A stretch of 64,000 nucleotides of DNA from Pelobates cultripes (taxonomy: Eukaryota; Chordata; Amphibia; Anura; Pelobatidae): positions 83,356,979-83,420,978 of the forward strand of contig OW240916.1 in the NCBI GenBank assembly GCA_933207985.1, read 5' to 3'. The translations under genes were made by a program, and so were the position numbers. Below are positions 12,545 to 23,090 of this stretch, piece by piece; the stretch's first letter is position 1; every line of letters starts with the position of its first letter. The notes under the pieces were generated by a model. That model ran no database searches and had not been told where the DNA came from. It was given only the letters and a program-made list of their open reading frames with translations.

Positions 12545-12580
<36 letters not shown>
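12545..12580. repeat. (TA)n microsatellite
   Basis: Uninterrupted TA dinucleotides of about 17 units inside the hAT-like element. Confidence 0.95.
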
Positions 12581-12583
<3 letters not shown>

Positions 12584-13189
12584 TAATACACACATTAATA
12601 TACATGTCATATACTAGTGGCGGATCCAGAGCCTGAGCCTGAGAGGGGCACTTGTAGATTATTTAAAGAAATATTCCATGCACAATAACCACTACTCCTC
12701 TGTGTAGTGGTTATGGTGCCAGGAGCGTCGGCACCCCCTCCCAGAGTAAGTTGTCAAACCGTTTAAGAACAGTTTGACAACTTACCTGGAGTCTGCTGAG
12801 ATATGGGGCTGTAATAGGGTATAGGAGCAGTGGTGCAATGTGTGTGAAAGGTTCAGTGTGTGGGTGGGCAGTGTGTAAATGTGTATGGTGTGTGTGTGTG
12901 GGGGCAGTGTGTGAATGTGTATGGTGTGTGTGTGTGTGGGGCAGTGTGTGTATGGGGCTAGAGTTCACTCCTACTACTGGGACCACCAGGAAGTGGTGAG
13001 GGTGAACTCTAGCCCGTAGCTCCAGGACTAGAGTTCACCCTTGTGAGAGCCGGAGCGTTGCCACAGGTCCTCTCTTCCTCCCCTGCCGACTGGCTGCACG
13101 GTGCCTGTGGAACGGGGAGGGAGATCGGCCGGCAGGGGAAAACTTTGGGGGGGGGGCGTTGCCCCCCACCCACCAGTGATATATACTGC

Positions 13190-13925
13190 CCCTCTGTGTG
13201 TCTCTTTATCTCCCCCAGTCACTCTGTATGTTTCTTTCTCCCCCTCACTGCTCCTCTGTGTCAATGTCTCCCCTCTCCTTCCCAGTCTCTCTCTTCCCCC
13301 TCTGCCTCTTTCTTCCCCTCCCCTTGTGTGTCTCTCTCTCATTTCTCCCTCTTTGTCTCTCTCTTCCCCCTCTGCCTCTTTCACCCCCTTTCCCTGTGTC
13401 TCTTCCTCCCCCCTTTCCCTGTGTCTCTCCCTCCTCCCCATCTCTCTCCCTCCCCCCTTTCCCTGTGTCTCTCCCCTCCTCCCCATCTCTCTCCCTCCCC
13501 TCTTTCCCTGTGTCTCTCCCCTCCTCCCCATCTCTCTCCCTCCCCTCTTTCCCTGTGTCTCTCCCCTCCTCCCCATCTCTCTCCCTCCCACCTTCCATGT
13601 GTCTTTCCCCATCTCTCTCCCTCCCCCCTTTCCCCATGTCTCTCCCCATCTCTCTCCCCTTTCCACTGTGTCTCTCCCCATCTTTCTCCCCCCTTTCCCT
13701 GTGTCTCTCCCATCTCTCTCCCCTTTCCTGTGTCTCTCCCCTCCTTTTCCTGTGTCTCTCCCATCTCCCCTTTCCTGTGTCTCTCCCCTCTCTCCCCCAC
13801 CTGTGTCTCTCCCCATCTCTCTCCCCAGCTTTCCTGTGTCTCTCCCATCTCTCTCCCCCCTTTCTCTCTGTGTCTCTCCCCATCTCTCCCCTTTCCCTGT
13901 GTCTCTCCCTCCTCCCCCCCTCTAC
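13190..13925. repeat. CT-rich minisatellite
   Basis: Imperfect tandem units of roughly 35-55 bp are built from 'ccctgtgtctctccc' and 'ccccatctctctccctccc'. Lack of stops in such a strand-asymmetric array produces long open frames (up to 344 codons on plus and 262 on minus). These are Ser/Leu/Pro or Gly/Arg/Glu low-complexity products and are artefacts of the repeat, not genes. Confidence 0.9.
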
Positions 13926-13934
13926 CTGGAGAAG

Positions 13935-14205
13935 TCAGGGGGCCAGCCGGGTTCCTGGCTGGAGCCGCCGGCCGGGTGGCAGCTTCCCCGGTCCGGCGGC
14001 CCTGCTCCTGTCACTGCTGTGGCTGATGGAGGAGGAGCATGTCTCTGTACCATGCTCCCTCGCGATTCCCGGCACAGGAACCGCGAGGGAGCATGGTACA
14101 GAGACATGCTCCTCCTCCATCAGCCACAGCAGTGACAGGAGCAGGGCCGCCGGACCGGGGAAGCTGCCACCCGGCCCGGCGGCTCCAGCCAGGAACGTGG
14201 CCGGC
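13935..14205. repeat. Long GC-rich palindrome
   Basis: The left arm runs 'ggctggagccgccggccggg' through 'accatgctccctcgcg', and the right arm is its reverse complement. A short loop around 14068-14080 separates them. Arms exceed 120 bp with few mismatches. It forms the right-hand subterminal part of the hAT-like element. Confidence 0.9.
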
Positions 14206-14279
14206 CCGGTGGGCCAGTCCGGCCCTGTATAGGGTCAGGAATACATGTTTGTGTTCCTGACCCTATAGTGCTGCTTTAA

Positions 14280-15973
14280 GAAAATCTTCCTCTTCTGCCC
14301 ATTGTTCCATTAAAAGGTTGAGCAGATCTCCACAGCCTCCAATGGTATAATTACTTTCTGACGTATGTAGTCTACATAAGTCTACAAAAGGAGAATTATA
14401 TCTGCCTCTCTGTGGATATGTCACATCCTGTTCCAAGTTGCGGATCATTCTGGCAATGGCTTCTGGTATCTAGTACTCTTTTTACAATTCTTGTTTAGTT
14501 TTTCTTGTTTTTTCTTGTTTTCTAGTCTGTCTGGTTTTCTTTATTGCTGGGATTTCTGGGTTCATTCCTGTAATCCGTCCCTGGGATTTTCAGTCTCCAG
14601 GTTTCCTTTAAATCTTTGTTTTATGTTGCCACACCCGTTTGTTTTCGTCTGGACCTGCAGCAGTGTTTCAAGTCTCTGCCCTTTCTTGCAGGTAAGTGCT
14701 ATTGTGGTTTAGTATGGTTCTTTTAGCGAACATTAGGCAGTGTAGGACCTGTCGAATATGGGGTACATTGGCGTTGTGGCAGGCTTATGCAATGTATGAT
14801 CATATAATGTAACTAATTCCCCATACTTTTCATAGACAGTGCTTAGTTATGTCTCCTTGTTTTACCTTGTATCTCTTGTCTTGTTTTATTTTATTTTGTA
14901 ATCCCAGTCCATGTACAGTCCTGTCCTGTCATGCCCATGTTATGTTCTTGTTTTCCTCATGTCTTGTGTACATGTTCTGGGTTCTGATTTCTGTCCTGCT
15001 CTGGTTCTGTGTTCTCCTAGTTTTGTCTTGCTTTCATGTATGGTGCCTATCTCTAGTCTTGCCTTGCTTCAGTACTGGATACACTCCTGCTGCAGAGCCT
15101 CCCTATTCAGCTCCTGGGAGGTCTGCTTAATTCCAAGCTCCTAGTTCCTGGGATCCGCATAAGCTGAATCAGGGTTCTGGTATGTGGCTGCACAAATGCT
15201 GGTGCTCAACACCAGGGGGCACCAGACCCTGCTAATCCACCTTCACACTGTGACTCCTACTCTGAACATCAGGCATACTGGGTCCCGGTCCTCGCACCGC
15301 CACCCGGACAGTGTCTGGGTCCCAGGCACCGGACCGCCACCCTGACAGGATAGTAGAAACTTTAGCTTCTTCCTCTATTAGGGAGAAATACCCTCATGCC
15401 TTGTGCCACCTCTCTCAGTTCCCCCTGATAAAGTAGAGAGAAGAGACTATCTTTTGTGGAGTAGTTCTCACATTAAGGGTGCAGCCTTAAACACATGACT
15501 TTATCCCATGACAAGTAGTCAAACTGTTTTCAAACTGCGGGTCATCTGGGCACCTCTAATCTGGTCTCCTCTTCTGAGAAAATTAAAAGCTTACTCTAAG
15601 TATATGTCAGGATTCCTCTATATTGTCTTGGAACTCCTCCATGTTTGATTCATCTCGATCGGCAATACCCGTATCACATCCTGGTTTCACCGATCAGTCT
15701 CTTCCCTTCAAAAGGAAGCCGTGACCGCATCTAAAGTGCTCAATCAATCTTGTCATTTGATGTGCTCCCGCTACTTGCTACTTTGTTGCTGCTTCGCTAC
15801 GAACTCTGCTAACCTGATTTCCTGTGTACCGAACCTCAGGCTTTGATTCTGGCTTCGTTCTAGTCCACTCTCCCTCTTAAGGGAAAGACTTATCTTCGGA
15901 TTCCTGCCTCTCTTCACTTACTTCATGGAATCATAATTCATTCTACTATGGAAAGGACTTCAACACCATCATT
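14280..15973. other. No gene recognised; possible LTR-like sequence
   Basis: Between about 14480 and 15350 the plus strand is C/T-rich and ends '...gccaccctgacagg'. This resembles in texture the U5 half of the solo LTR at 28879-29451, which also ends ...CCTGACA. I could not find the matching TGTCAGG start or a target duplication, so the LTR assignment is only a possibility. The rest has no recognisable feature. Confidence 0.25.
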
Positions 15974-16942
15974 CATCAAAGATACAGGTATGTGAGTGCT
16001 CTAATAATAAGGATAAAATAATGAAAAAAATAAGACTAATCTCCAGTAGCGATAAAGTAATTACAAGTGACCAAATCAAAAGACACAATATTACAGAGAT
16101 ACTCTAAATGTAACAACGTATTGTTGTATATATCGAGCTCCCCTAGTGCTATAAAACACAGATCTTAGATACAAATTAGAACCCGATCAGCTAAATTGTT
16201 AATTGGAAGTGAAAAAACACTTTTTATTATGAGTTTAAAAGCATATACCTCTCAAAGCATTGGCCTACAAGAGACACAAATCTATAACATACCATATATT
16301 GTGAGGTAAATGGATATAACAGATATAAAATTAGTACAAAAAATACATAAGAAACATAAATAAATGTAAAGCTGCAAGACTCAAAAATAGTAAAAGTACC
16401 TCCAGTGTGGGGCCCCTTCACTGGAAAGATCCTGAGTTAAAAATAAAAATAAATATCTATAGCCTTAACTGATATCGAGAATAAAAGAGCAATACTGGGG
16501 GGCAGGGAGCTCTAGAACCCACCAAGCAAATATGGGAGGGCTAAGGATGCTGCACTTGGACCCAAAGTCAGAATAACGCTGTAAAAAGCCCAAAGCAACT
16601 TACCCCTGTTCGCAACACCACACACCAGGCTAAGGGGAGCACACCGATCTGTCCACCAAACGGTATATACGTCAGCTCACTACGGCCCGTAACACCAAAA
16701 ACAGGGGGCCGTGGTCGAGATCGAAAGATTGCGCTGGAGAATGAGTGCTGAATGAAAAATACTTGTAGTCTACGCGTTTCGTCTCAAATCAAGACTTTAT
16801 CAAGACTGTCCATGAAATTAGTGCTGGGTATAAATACCCTTTCTCAGGGATGTCTGATAAGTTCAAAATGACGTCATAGTGTGTGGGTGAAAATTTTAGA
16901 TTCAGTCATTCGTCAATAATAAAATTGAACAACATTAGTGTC
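15974..16942 (+). repeat. Long inverted repeat, left arm
   Basis: The arm begins 'catcaaagata' and matches, in reverse complement, the segment 20420-21090 over most of its length. Shared blocks include 'gaccaaatcaaaag', 'ttggcctacaagagacacaa' and 'gtagtctacgcgtttc'. An extra ~330 bp (about 16395-16725) in this arm is replaced by other sequence in the right arm. The inner end is 'gacgt...cattcgtcaataataaaatt'. No coding capacity. Confidence 0.85.
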
Positions 16943-17188
16943 AGGATCGTATCCAGACAACTATGTTTTATCTTCATTTATTTATGTTCCTTTAACAAAA
17001 GTTACAGCTCTCCACCACTAGTGGCCTCCCTAGCCACTAGTCACCTCAGTGCTCACCTGCATAGGACTAATTACAAATCCTACAAAAGGCCACACCCGAG
17101 AATACCAGTGGCCTTGGTGATTTACCTGAAACACTTCATATCCTGGCTGCTCTGAACCTGCTTCAGACTTACCTTCAAACCTACTCCA
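16943..17188. other. Spacer with 34-bp direct repeat
   Basis: The spacer lies between the left inverted arm and the CR1-like LINE. Its last 34 bp (17155-17188, 'aacctgcttcagacttacc'...) recur with two mismatches at 19275-19308 right after the LINE. This may be an unusually long target duplication or part of a pre-existing tandem repeat. Confidence 0.5.
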
Positions 17189-19274
17189 TTTTAGACTTTA
17201 GAAAAAAAACTTTTCTAAAATTAGAATATGTGTAAAGGAGTCATTATCAGACTGGAGCAATTTAAATGGAGTCCAAGAGAAATGAGATTATTTAAAAGTT
17301 GCACCACTGAAGGCAACAGAAAATTGCATTAGGCTTGTCAGTAAAAGCAAAAAATTCAAGAAACCACTGTGGTACTCCGCAGATGTGGCCAAAATAGTAA
17401 AAAACAAAAGGTTAGCATTTAGTAATTATAAAAAACCCAGAGTGAGGAAGACAAAATGATCTATAAGATTAGGCAGAAAGAGGCTAAGCAAGTTATAAGA
17501 GCTTCCAAATCACACACAGAAGAGAAAACAGCACAGTCAGTAAAAAAGGGGGATAAAACATTTTTTAGATACATAAATGAGAAAAGAAAAGTAAAACAAG
17601 GATTAATTAGATTAAAAACAAAAGAAGGAAGATATGTAGAAGAGGATGAAGGTCTAGCTGACTGCCTCAATGAATATTTTTGTTCGGTATTTACAGATGA
17701 AAAGGAAGGAAAGGGACCTCAGTTAAGAAAAAGGATAAATTAGTAATTTATTACACGTGAGTTTACAGAGGAAGAGGTTCTATTTCAACTGTCAAAAGTA
17801 AAGACAAATAAGTCAATGGGACCTGATGGAATACACCCAAAGCTGTTAAAAGAGCTTAGTAGTGTACTAGCAAAACCATTAACAGATTTATTTAACCAAT
17901 CATTGTTAACAGGAGTAGTCCCAGAAGATTGGAAGTTAGCGAATGTTGTGCCCATTCACAAGAAAGGTAATAGGGAGGAGTTGGCAACTATAGGCCAGTA
18001 AGCCTTACTTCAGTAGTGGGGAAAGTGATGGAAACCATGTTAAAGGATAGGATTGTTGAACATCTAAAACACATGGATTTCAAGATCAGAGACAACATGG
18101 GTTTACTTCAGGGAGATCATGCCAAACTAATCTTATTGATTTTTTTGATTGGGTAATTAAAATTATAGATCAGGGTGGTGCAGTAGACATTGCTTACCTA
18201 GATTTCAGTAAGGCTTTTGACACTGTTGCACATAGAAGGCTTATCAATAAACTGAAATCTTTAAGTTTGGATTCCAATATTGTTGAATGGGTAAGGCAGA
18301 GGCTGAGTGACAGGCAACAGAGGGTTGTGTCAATTGAGTATATTCAAAGCTTGTCACCAGTGGGGTACCTCAGGGATCTGTACTTGGACCCATTCTCTTT
18401 AATATTTTTATTAGTGATATTGCAGAAGGTCTTGATGGTAAGGTATGTCTTTTTGCTGATGATACTAAGATATGTAACAGGGTTGATGTTCCAGGAGGGA
18501 TAAGTCAAATGGCAAATGATTTAGGTAAACTAGAAAAATGATCAGAATTGTGGCAACTGACATTTAATGTGGATAAGTGCAAGATAATGCATCTTGGACG
18601 TAAAAACCCAAGGGCAGAGTACAGAATATTTGATAGAGTCCTAACCCCAACATCTGAGGAAAGGGATTTAGGGGTGATTATTTCTGATGACTTAAAGGTA
18701 GGCAGACAATGTAATAGAGTAGCAGGAAATGCTAGCAGAATGCTTGGTTGTATAGGGAGAGGTATTAGCAGTAGAAAGAGGGAAGTGCTCATGCCATTGT
18801 ATAGAACACTGGTGAGACCTCACTTGGAGTATTGTACGCAGTAATGGAGACTGTATCTTCAGAAGGATATTGATACCATAGAGAGAGTTCAGAGAAGGGA
18901 TATTAAACTGGTTCATGGATTGCAGGATAAAACTTACCAGGAAAGGTTAAAGGATCTTAACATTTATAGCTTGGAGGAAAGACGAGACAGGGGGATATGA
19001 TAGAAACATTTAAATACATAAAGGGAAGACCATATTTAAAAGAAGAAACACTACCACAACAAGAGGACATGAGAGGGTAGTGGATGCATGGAATAGCCTT
19101 CCAGCTGAAGTTGTAGAGGTTAACACAGTAAAGGAGTTTAAGCATGCATAGGATAGGCATAAGGCTATCCTAACTATAAGATAAGACCAGGGACTAATGA
19201 AAGTATTTAGAAAATTGGGCAGACTAGATGGGCCAATGGTTCTTATCTGCTGTCACATTCTATGTTTCTATACC
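17189..19274 (+). pseudogene. CR1-clade LINE, decayed reverse transcriptase
   Basis: Successive frames carry RT hallmarks: KTFFRYINEKRKVKQGL (17456-17743) and MGPDGIHPKLLKEL (17816). Later come 'YLDFSKAFDTV' near 18200, a GVPQGSV-type box near 18360, FADDTKI near 18450 and DKCKIMHLGRKNP with RDLGVIISDDLK (18548-18844). The C-terminal RPHLEYCTQ and ERLKDLNIYSLEERRD follow. In-frame stops at about 18539 and 18842 and several frameshifts break it. The 3' terminus 'ggttcttatctgctgtcac' then 'attctatgtttctat' is typical of this group. The 5' half including the endonuclease is missing. RT class is confident; exact clade (CR1 or Rex1-like) is less so. Confidence 0.85.
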
Positions 19275-19396
19275 AACCTGCTCCAGACTTACCTTCAAAC
19301 CTGCTCCACCCTTATGTATACTTCAAACCAGCCAGCCTCTGTAACCAGCCTTCCTCTGCAACCAGCCTTCCTCTGTTACCAGCCTTCCACTGTTAC

Positions 19397-20400
19397 CAGT
19401 AGACATGTGCAATTTCTTTAGAATTTTGGGCAATTCAGACATTCGGAGACTTCCGAATGTCCGAATAGATGAATTGCCAAAGTTCCGAAATTACCAAATT
19501 TCCGAAGGGTTGAAGTGCGGAAGTTCCGAAGTTGTCGAAGTTCCGAAGTGTCGAAGTTCCGAAGTGCCGAAGCACAGTATTGCCTAAGAACTAATATACT
19601 TACCCAGTGGAAGAATGAAGAATGTAATACTATATACAATTTTAAATAAAAAGTATACAAACATAGCCAGGATTCAGCTGTAAGCATTTGCAACACTTAC
19701 AACAATCAAGTAACACACATTCATATAAAATGTAAATTACTTAGCCAGTCAATGTAATGACAGGAATGAATAGAGAGCTATCTACTAAAAGCCTGAAAGA
19801 CCTAAATTAGTCTTTCAGACAAATTTACTAATACTAAGCAAAGATTACTTAGTATTAGTAAATTATGCCCCTACTCGCTATACCGCGAGTAGGGGCATGT
19901 CTATTAAACAGTGAGCAGCCTACGGCTGCTCACTGTTTAAAAAAAAAAAAAGTCTCCCCCTCCCGAGCCCCCACCCGTGCCGCGCGAGTGGGGGCTTCTA
20001 ACCTGAAGGGGGGGACCTATTGCCCCCCGGCCCCCACCCCTGAAAGGCTGGTGGGGGCCCTAAAGTAAAATAAGGGAGGGGGACCTATTGTCCTCCCCCC
20101 GGCCCCCACCACTGAGCGGTGGGTGGGGGCCCTAAATCAGAATAAGGGGGGGACCTATCGTTCTCCCCCCGGCCATCCTCCCTGAGTGGCTGGTTGGGAC
20201 CCTAAATCAGAATAAGGGGGGGACCTAATGTACTCCCCCTAGCCCCCCCCGGGCGGCGGGAGGGGGCCCTAAATTAGAATAAGGGGGGGACCTAATGTCC
20301 TCCCCCCTGCCCCCACCCCTGAGCGGCGGCTGGGGGCCCTAAATACTAATAAGGAGGGACACCTAATGTCCTTCCCCCTGGCCCCCACCCCTGTTTGACT
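19397..20400. mobile_element. Truncated hAT-like element with GC-rich satellite
   Basis: The element starts 'tagacatgtgcaatttc'. It has a 'gaagttccgaag' microrepeat (19440-19575), a stem 'cccctactcgctataccgcg', a 'cagtgagcagcc' hairpin and GC-rich ~70-75-bp repeats (19980-20395, 'gggacctattgtcctcccc'). The same parts occur in inverted order in 40952-43430. It stops abruptly at the right inverted arm near 20400, so its second terminus is missing. Confidence 0.65.
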
Positions 20401-20404
20401 TATG

Positions 20405-21090
20405 TTTGTATACATAATGTTGTTCCTATGTCCAATTTTATTATTGACGAATGACTGAATCTAAAATTTTCAGCCACCCACTATGACGTCATTTTCCACG
20501 TATCAGACATCCCTGAGAAAGGATATTTATACCCAGCACTAATTTCATGGACTTCAGTCTTGATAAAGTCTTGATTTGAGAAGAAACGCGTAGACTACAA
20601 GTCTTTTTCATTCAGCACTCATTCTCCAGCGCGATCTTTCAATCTCGACCACGGCCAGAGTTGGACTGGGAAAAAAGGCCCAGGCATTTTTTAATCTTGC
20701 AGCTTTACATTTATTTATGTTTTTTTATGTATTTTTTGTACTAATTTTATTTCTGTTATATCCATTTACCTCACAATATATGGTATGTTATAGATTTGTG
20801 TCTCTTGTAGGCCAATGCTTTGAGAGGTAAATGCTTTTAAACTCATAATAAAAAGTGTTTTTTTCACTTCCAATTAACAATTTTGCTGATCAGGCTCTAA
20901 TTTGTATCTAAGATCTGTGTTTTATAGGGGAGCTCAATATATACAACGATACGTTGGTACATTTAGAGTATCTCTGTAATATTGCAGCTTTTGATTTGGT
21001 CACTTGTAATTATTTTATCGCTGCTGGATATTAGTCTTATTGTTTCATTATTTTATCCTTATTATGACTCACATACCTATATCTTTGATG
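20405..21090 (-). repeat. Long inverted repeat, right arm
   Basis: This is the reverse complement of the left arm 15974-16942. The pairing holds from 'tttgatg' at the outer end (21090) to 'tccaattttattattgacga' at the inner end. It carries 'gagttggactgggaaaaaa' (20659) in place of the ~330 bp found in the left arm. That sequence resembles the terminus of the 12076 hAT-like element. Confidence 0.85.
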
Positions 21091-22490
21091 TCTTATATAT
21101 TTATCAGTTGCTTGAACTGGTTGTGATGCAGCCCTCTATATTATATTATATACTTATATTGATATTGAATTTATTTTTAAATTTAGTTTCTTACTACACT
21201 TTTATTTTTTCTATCGAAACTCCCATCATTCATGAAAGGAAGTTCTCCAGTGATTGCAACTATTAATAGGTTCTTACCTTAAGTTATATGAGAAGGATGG
21301 AATACTAAAGTCTGCCCTCTGGGATTCTCCTTGCTATCTCTTTTGAATGTCATTTGCCAGCTACTCAGATGTTAATTATTATTATTTGAGTCTAATGACT
21401 ACAACCACTTTGCATACCAGGATATATTTTCGTTGTCAAGTTTATTTCTACAAGTTAAAAGATTGTTACTCTGTACAGGAATTACCTGCTCTGTCAACTT
21501 TATATTGAAGTTAATGGACTTTACTGCTGGTTGCTAATCAAGCATTCTTTATTTTCGTTTGCAACCAATTACTATTTCTCTTGTGAAGTTATACTTAACC
21601 AAGATTCCCATTCGTCATGCATTATTATTTTAAAACATTATTGCTGCAGAAGACTGCCAAGGTTAAAGTTCTTAAGGTTAAACTTCTTAACTAAAATATA
21701 TTTTCTTAAAGTAACAGTATCCAATTTGTTTCTCCACCTGCAGTTGAGTTCCAAATAATTTTCTCACGAGAGTATTACAGTATCATAACCAGTACAGCCT
21801 GCTGAGTACTATGGCTCTGTACCCTAGTAATGGGGCAAACCATTTAGCAACAGTTTGCCATTTTACCTTTGTCTAACTGGGCTCTTGGTCTGATCTTAAG
21901 AATGATTTATGACATAGAACTGCAGAAGCAGGATGCTCATCCTGTTTGTCCTTTCATTGGCTGAGATCTTCAGTTGACCACTTTCAGCCAATAATAGAGA
22001 CGTATTGGATACCGCACTGACCAAGTAACTCAGGTGCTCTGAAGCCAGTGAAAGACTGCACCAAATTGACAGAAGCCAGCCCAGAAGAAGTTTCAGGCTG
22101 GTTGATGACACCTCAGTTACTCTGCCAGAGGTGGAGTTACACCTTCGGCAGCAGAGAGGTTAAACTCGATATGTGAAGCATTTCATAGCAAAACACTGCA
22201 TGGTGCCAGGAGTAACCTTTTAATGCTTCTGCTTACACATTATTAATGTAATTTCTGCCTATATATAAATAAAATTGGACAACTGGCACTCTCAGCCACT
22301 GATTTCCATCCAAAAAGGATAGAATTGAAGGAAAACCTCCACTTTAGACATACAAGTTGAGTAAGCTGGACTGAAGCACAAAGGGAGACCCAGGTAAGTA
22401 TCAAATCATTTGATAACTGCACATACTGGAACATTGCCAGGGTACTCCTGGTATTGTTACCACTACTGTGGGCGTAGACTGCCTAGACTG
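21091..22490. other. No gene recognised; MITE-like segment 21770-22230
   Basis: AT-rich sequence. Between about 21770 and 22230 there are modules seen in the 3.1-kb and 35.0-kb MITEs ('cattggctgagatcttcag', 'tggtgccaggagtaacct'), suggesting an eroded member. Nothing else is recognisable. Confidence 0.3.
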
Positions 22491-23090
22491 GACAATCTTA
22501 GTTAAGTCTTTAGATTCTGTGGTCTTGAGGTCGTAGACCTGTTTCAGATGTATGTGCCTTTCTTCAAAGTCCTGGATTGGGCGGTGGGTGATCTAATGTC
22601 AGATGGAAGATACCCAAGGTCAGAGGCATTTCGTATGCCTATCTGAGTTACTGTTGTTGGGATGCCGTTATTTCAAGTTAGTGTCCGTCTCTCCGGGCAG
22701 GTACCATGTTCCATTCTACCTGCAGGCGCTGAGGAGGTGATGAATTTTTTTCCACCGTGTGTTCTATAATGCCCCATGTTTGTAGCATTTTTGTGCCTTC
22801 TTCTGGGGAGGAAATTGTGGCGGGACCAACCTCGCCACTGTGCACTGGAGGAGCCTGGTTGCCTGCCGCTGGTCTCTGCCTACCCACCGATCCGGAGTGC
22901 TAGTACCCCCCAGAGCCGAGGTGGAGCTCCTGGACATGGACAAGCGACCCACTATCTCAGGTGTAGTAATTCTTTATTGTGGGTGGGCTGTACTGCTGAT
23001 TGTGTTCTGTGGGTGGGTTGCTGGACTAACCAGGGCACTGACCGACAGGAAGTCAGATACCCTGTTAGTCTGATTGGTAAAGGGGAAAAA
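22491..23090 (+). mobile_element. 3' internal region of an LTR retroelement
   Basis: This corresponds to the region upstream of the LTR at 6270-6500 (minus): both contain 'actgaccgacagga(a/g)gtcag' and a paired 'gtgggtggg(c/t)tg' motif. It ends in a polypurine tract (23077-23090, 'ggtaaaggggaaaaa') just before the LTR. The LTR-start sequence 'tgtggcgg(g/a)accaacctc' occurs twice, at 22816 and 23091, so about 275 bp has been duplicated here. No protein domain is recognisable. Confidence 0.55.

Larger units (their letters stand above)
12076..14227. mobile_element. Non-autonomous hAT-like element, 2.15 kb
   Basis: Termini CAGGGCCGGACTGG and CCAGTCCGGCCCTG are perfect inverted repeats. They are flanked by an exact 8-bp duplication, tatagggt (12068-12075 and 14228-14235). 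CAG-type ends plus an 8-bp duplication are the signature of the hAT superfamily. No transposase is encoded. The cargo is a (TA)n run, GT-rich DNA, a long CT-rich minisatellite and a 270-bp palindrome. Confidence 0.85.
11552..14275. mobile_element. TTAA-flanked MITE, split by a hAT-like element
   Basis: The left end AGGGACACTATAGTCACC follows TTAA (11548-11551). The right end, reading AGCAGCACTATAGGGTC on the minus strand, precedes TTAA (14276-14279). Removing the hAT-like insert (12076-14227 plus one 8-bp target copy) leaves a non-coding unit of about 560 bp with short terminal inverted repeats. TTAA duplication and CACTATAG termini suggest a piggyBac-type non-autonomous element (inference). 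Related copies are at 36195-36745, 34962-35328 and 53449-53620. Confidence 0.75.

Noticed and set aside
13028..14232. Overlapping open frames of 155-344 codons on both strands
   Set aside because: They are produced by the CT-rich minisatellite and the adjacent palindrome; products are low-complexity and mirror each other across frames.
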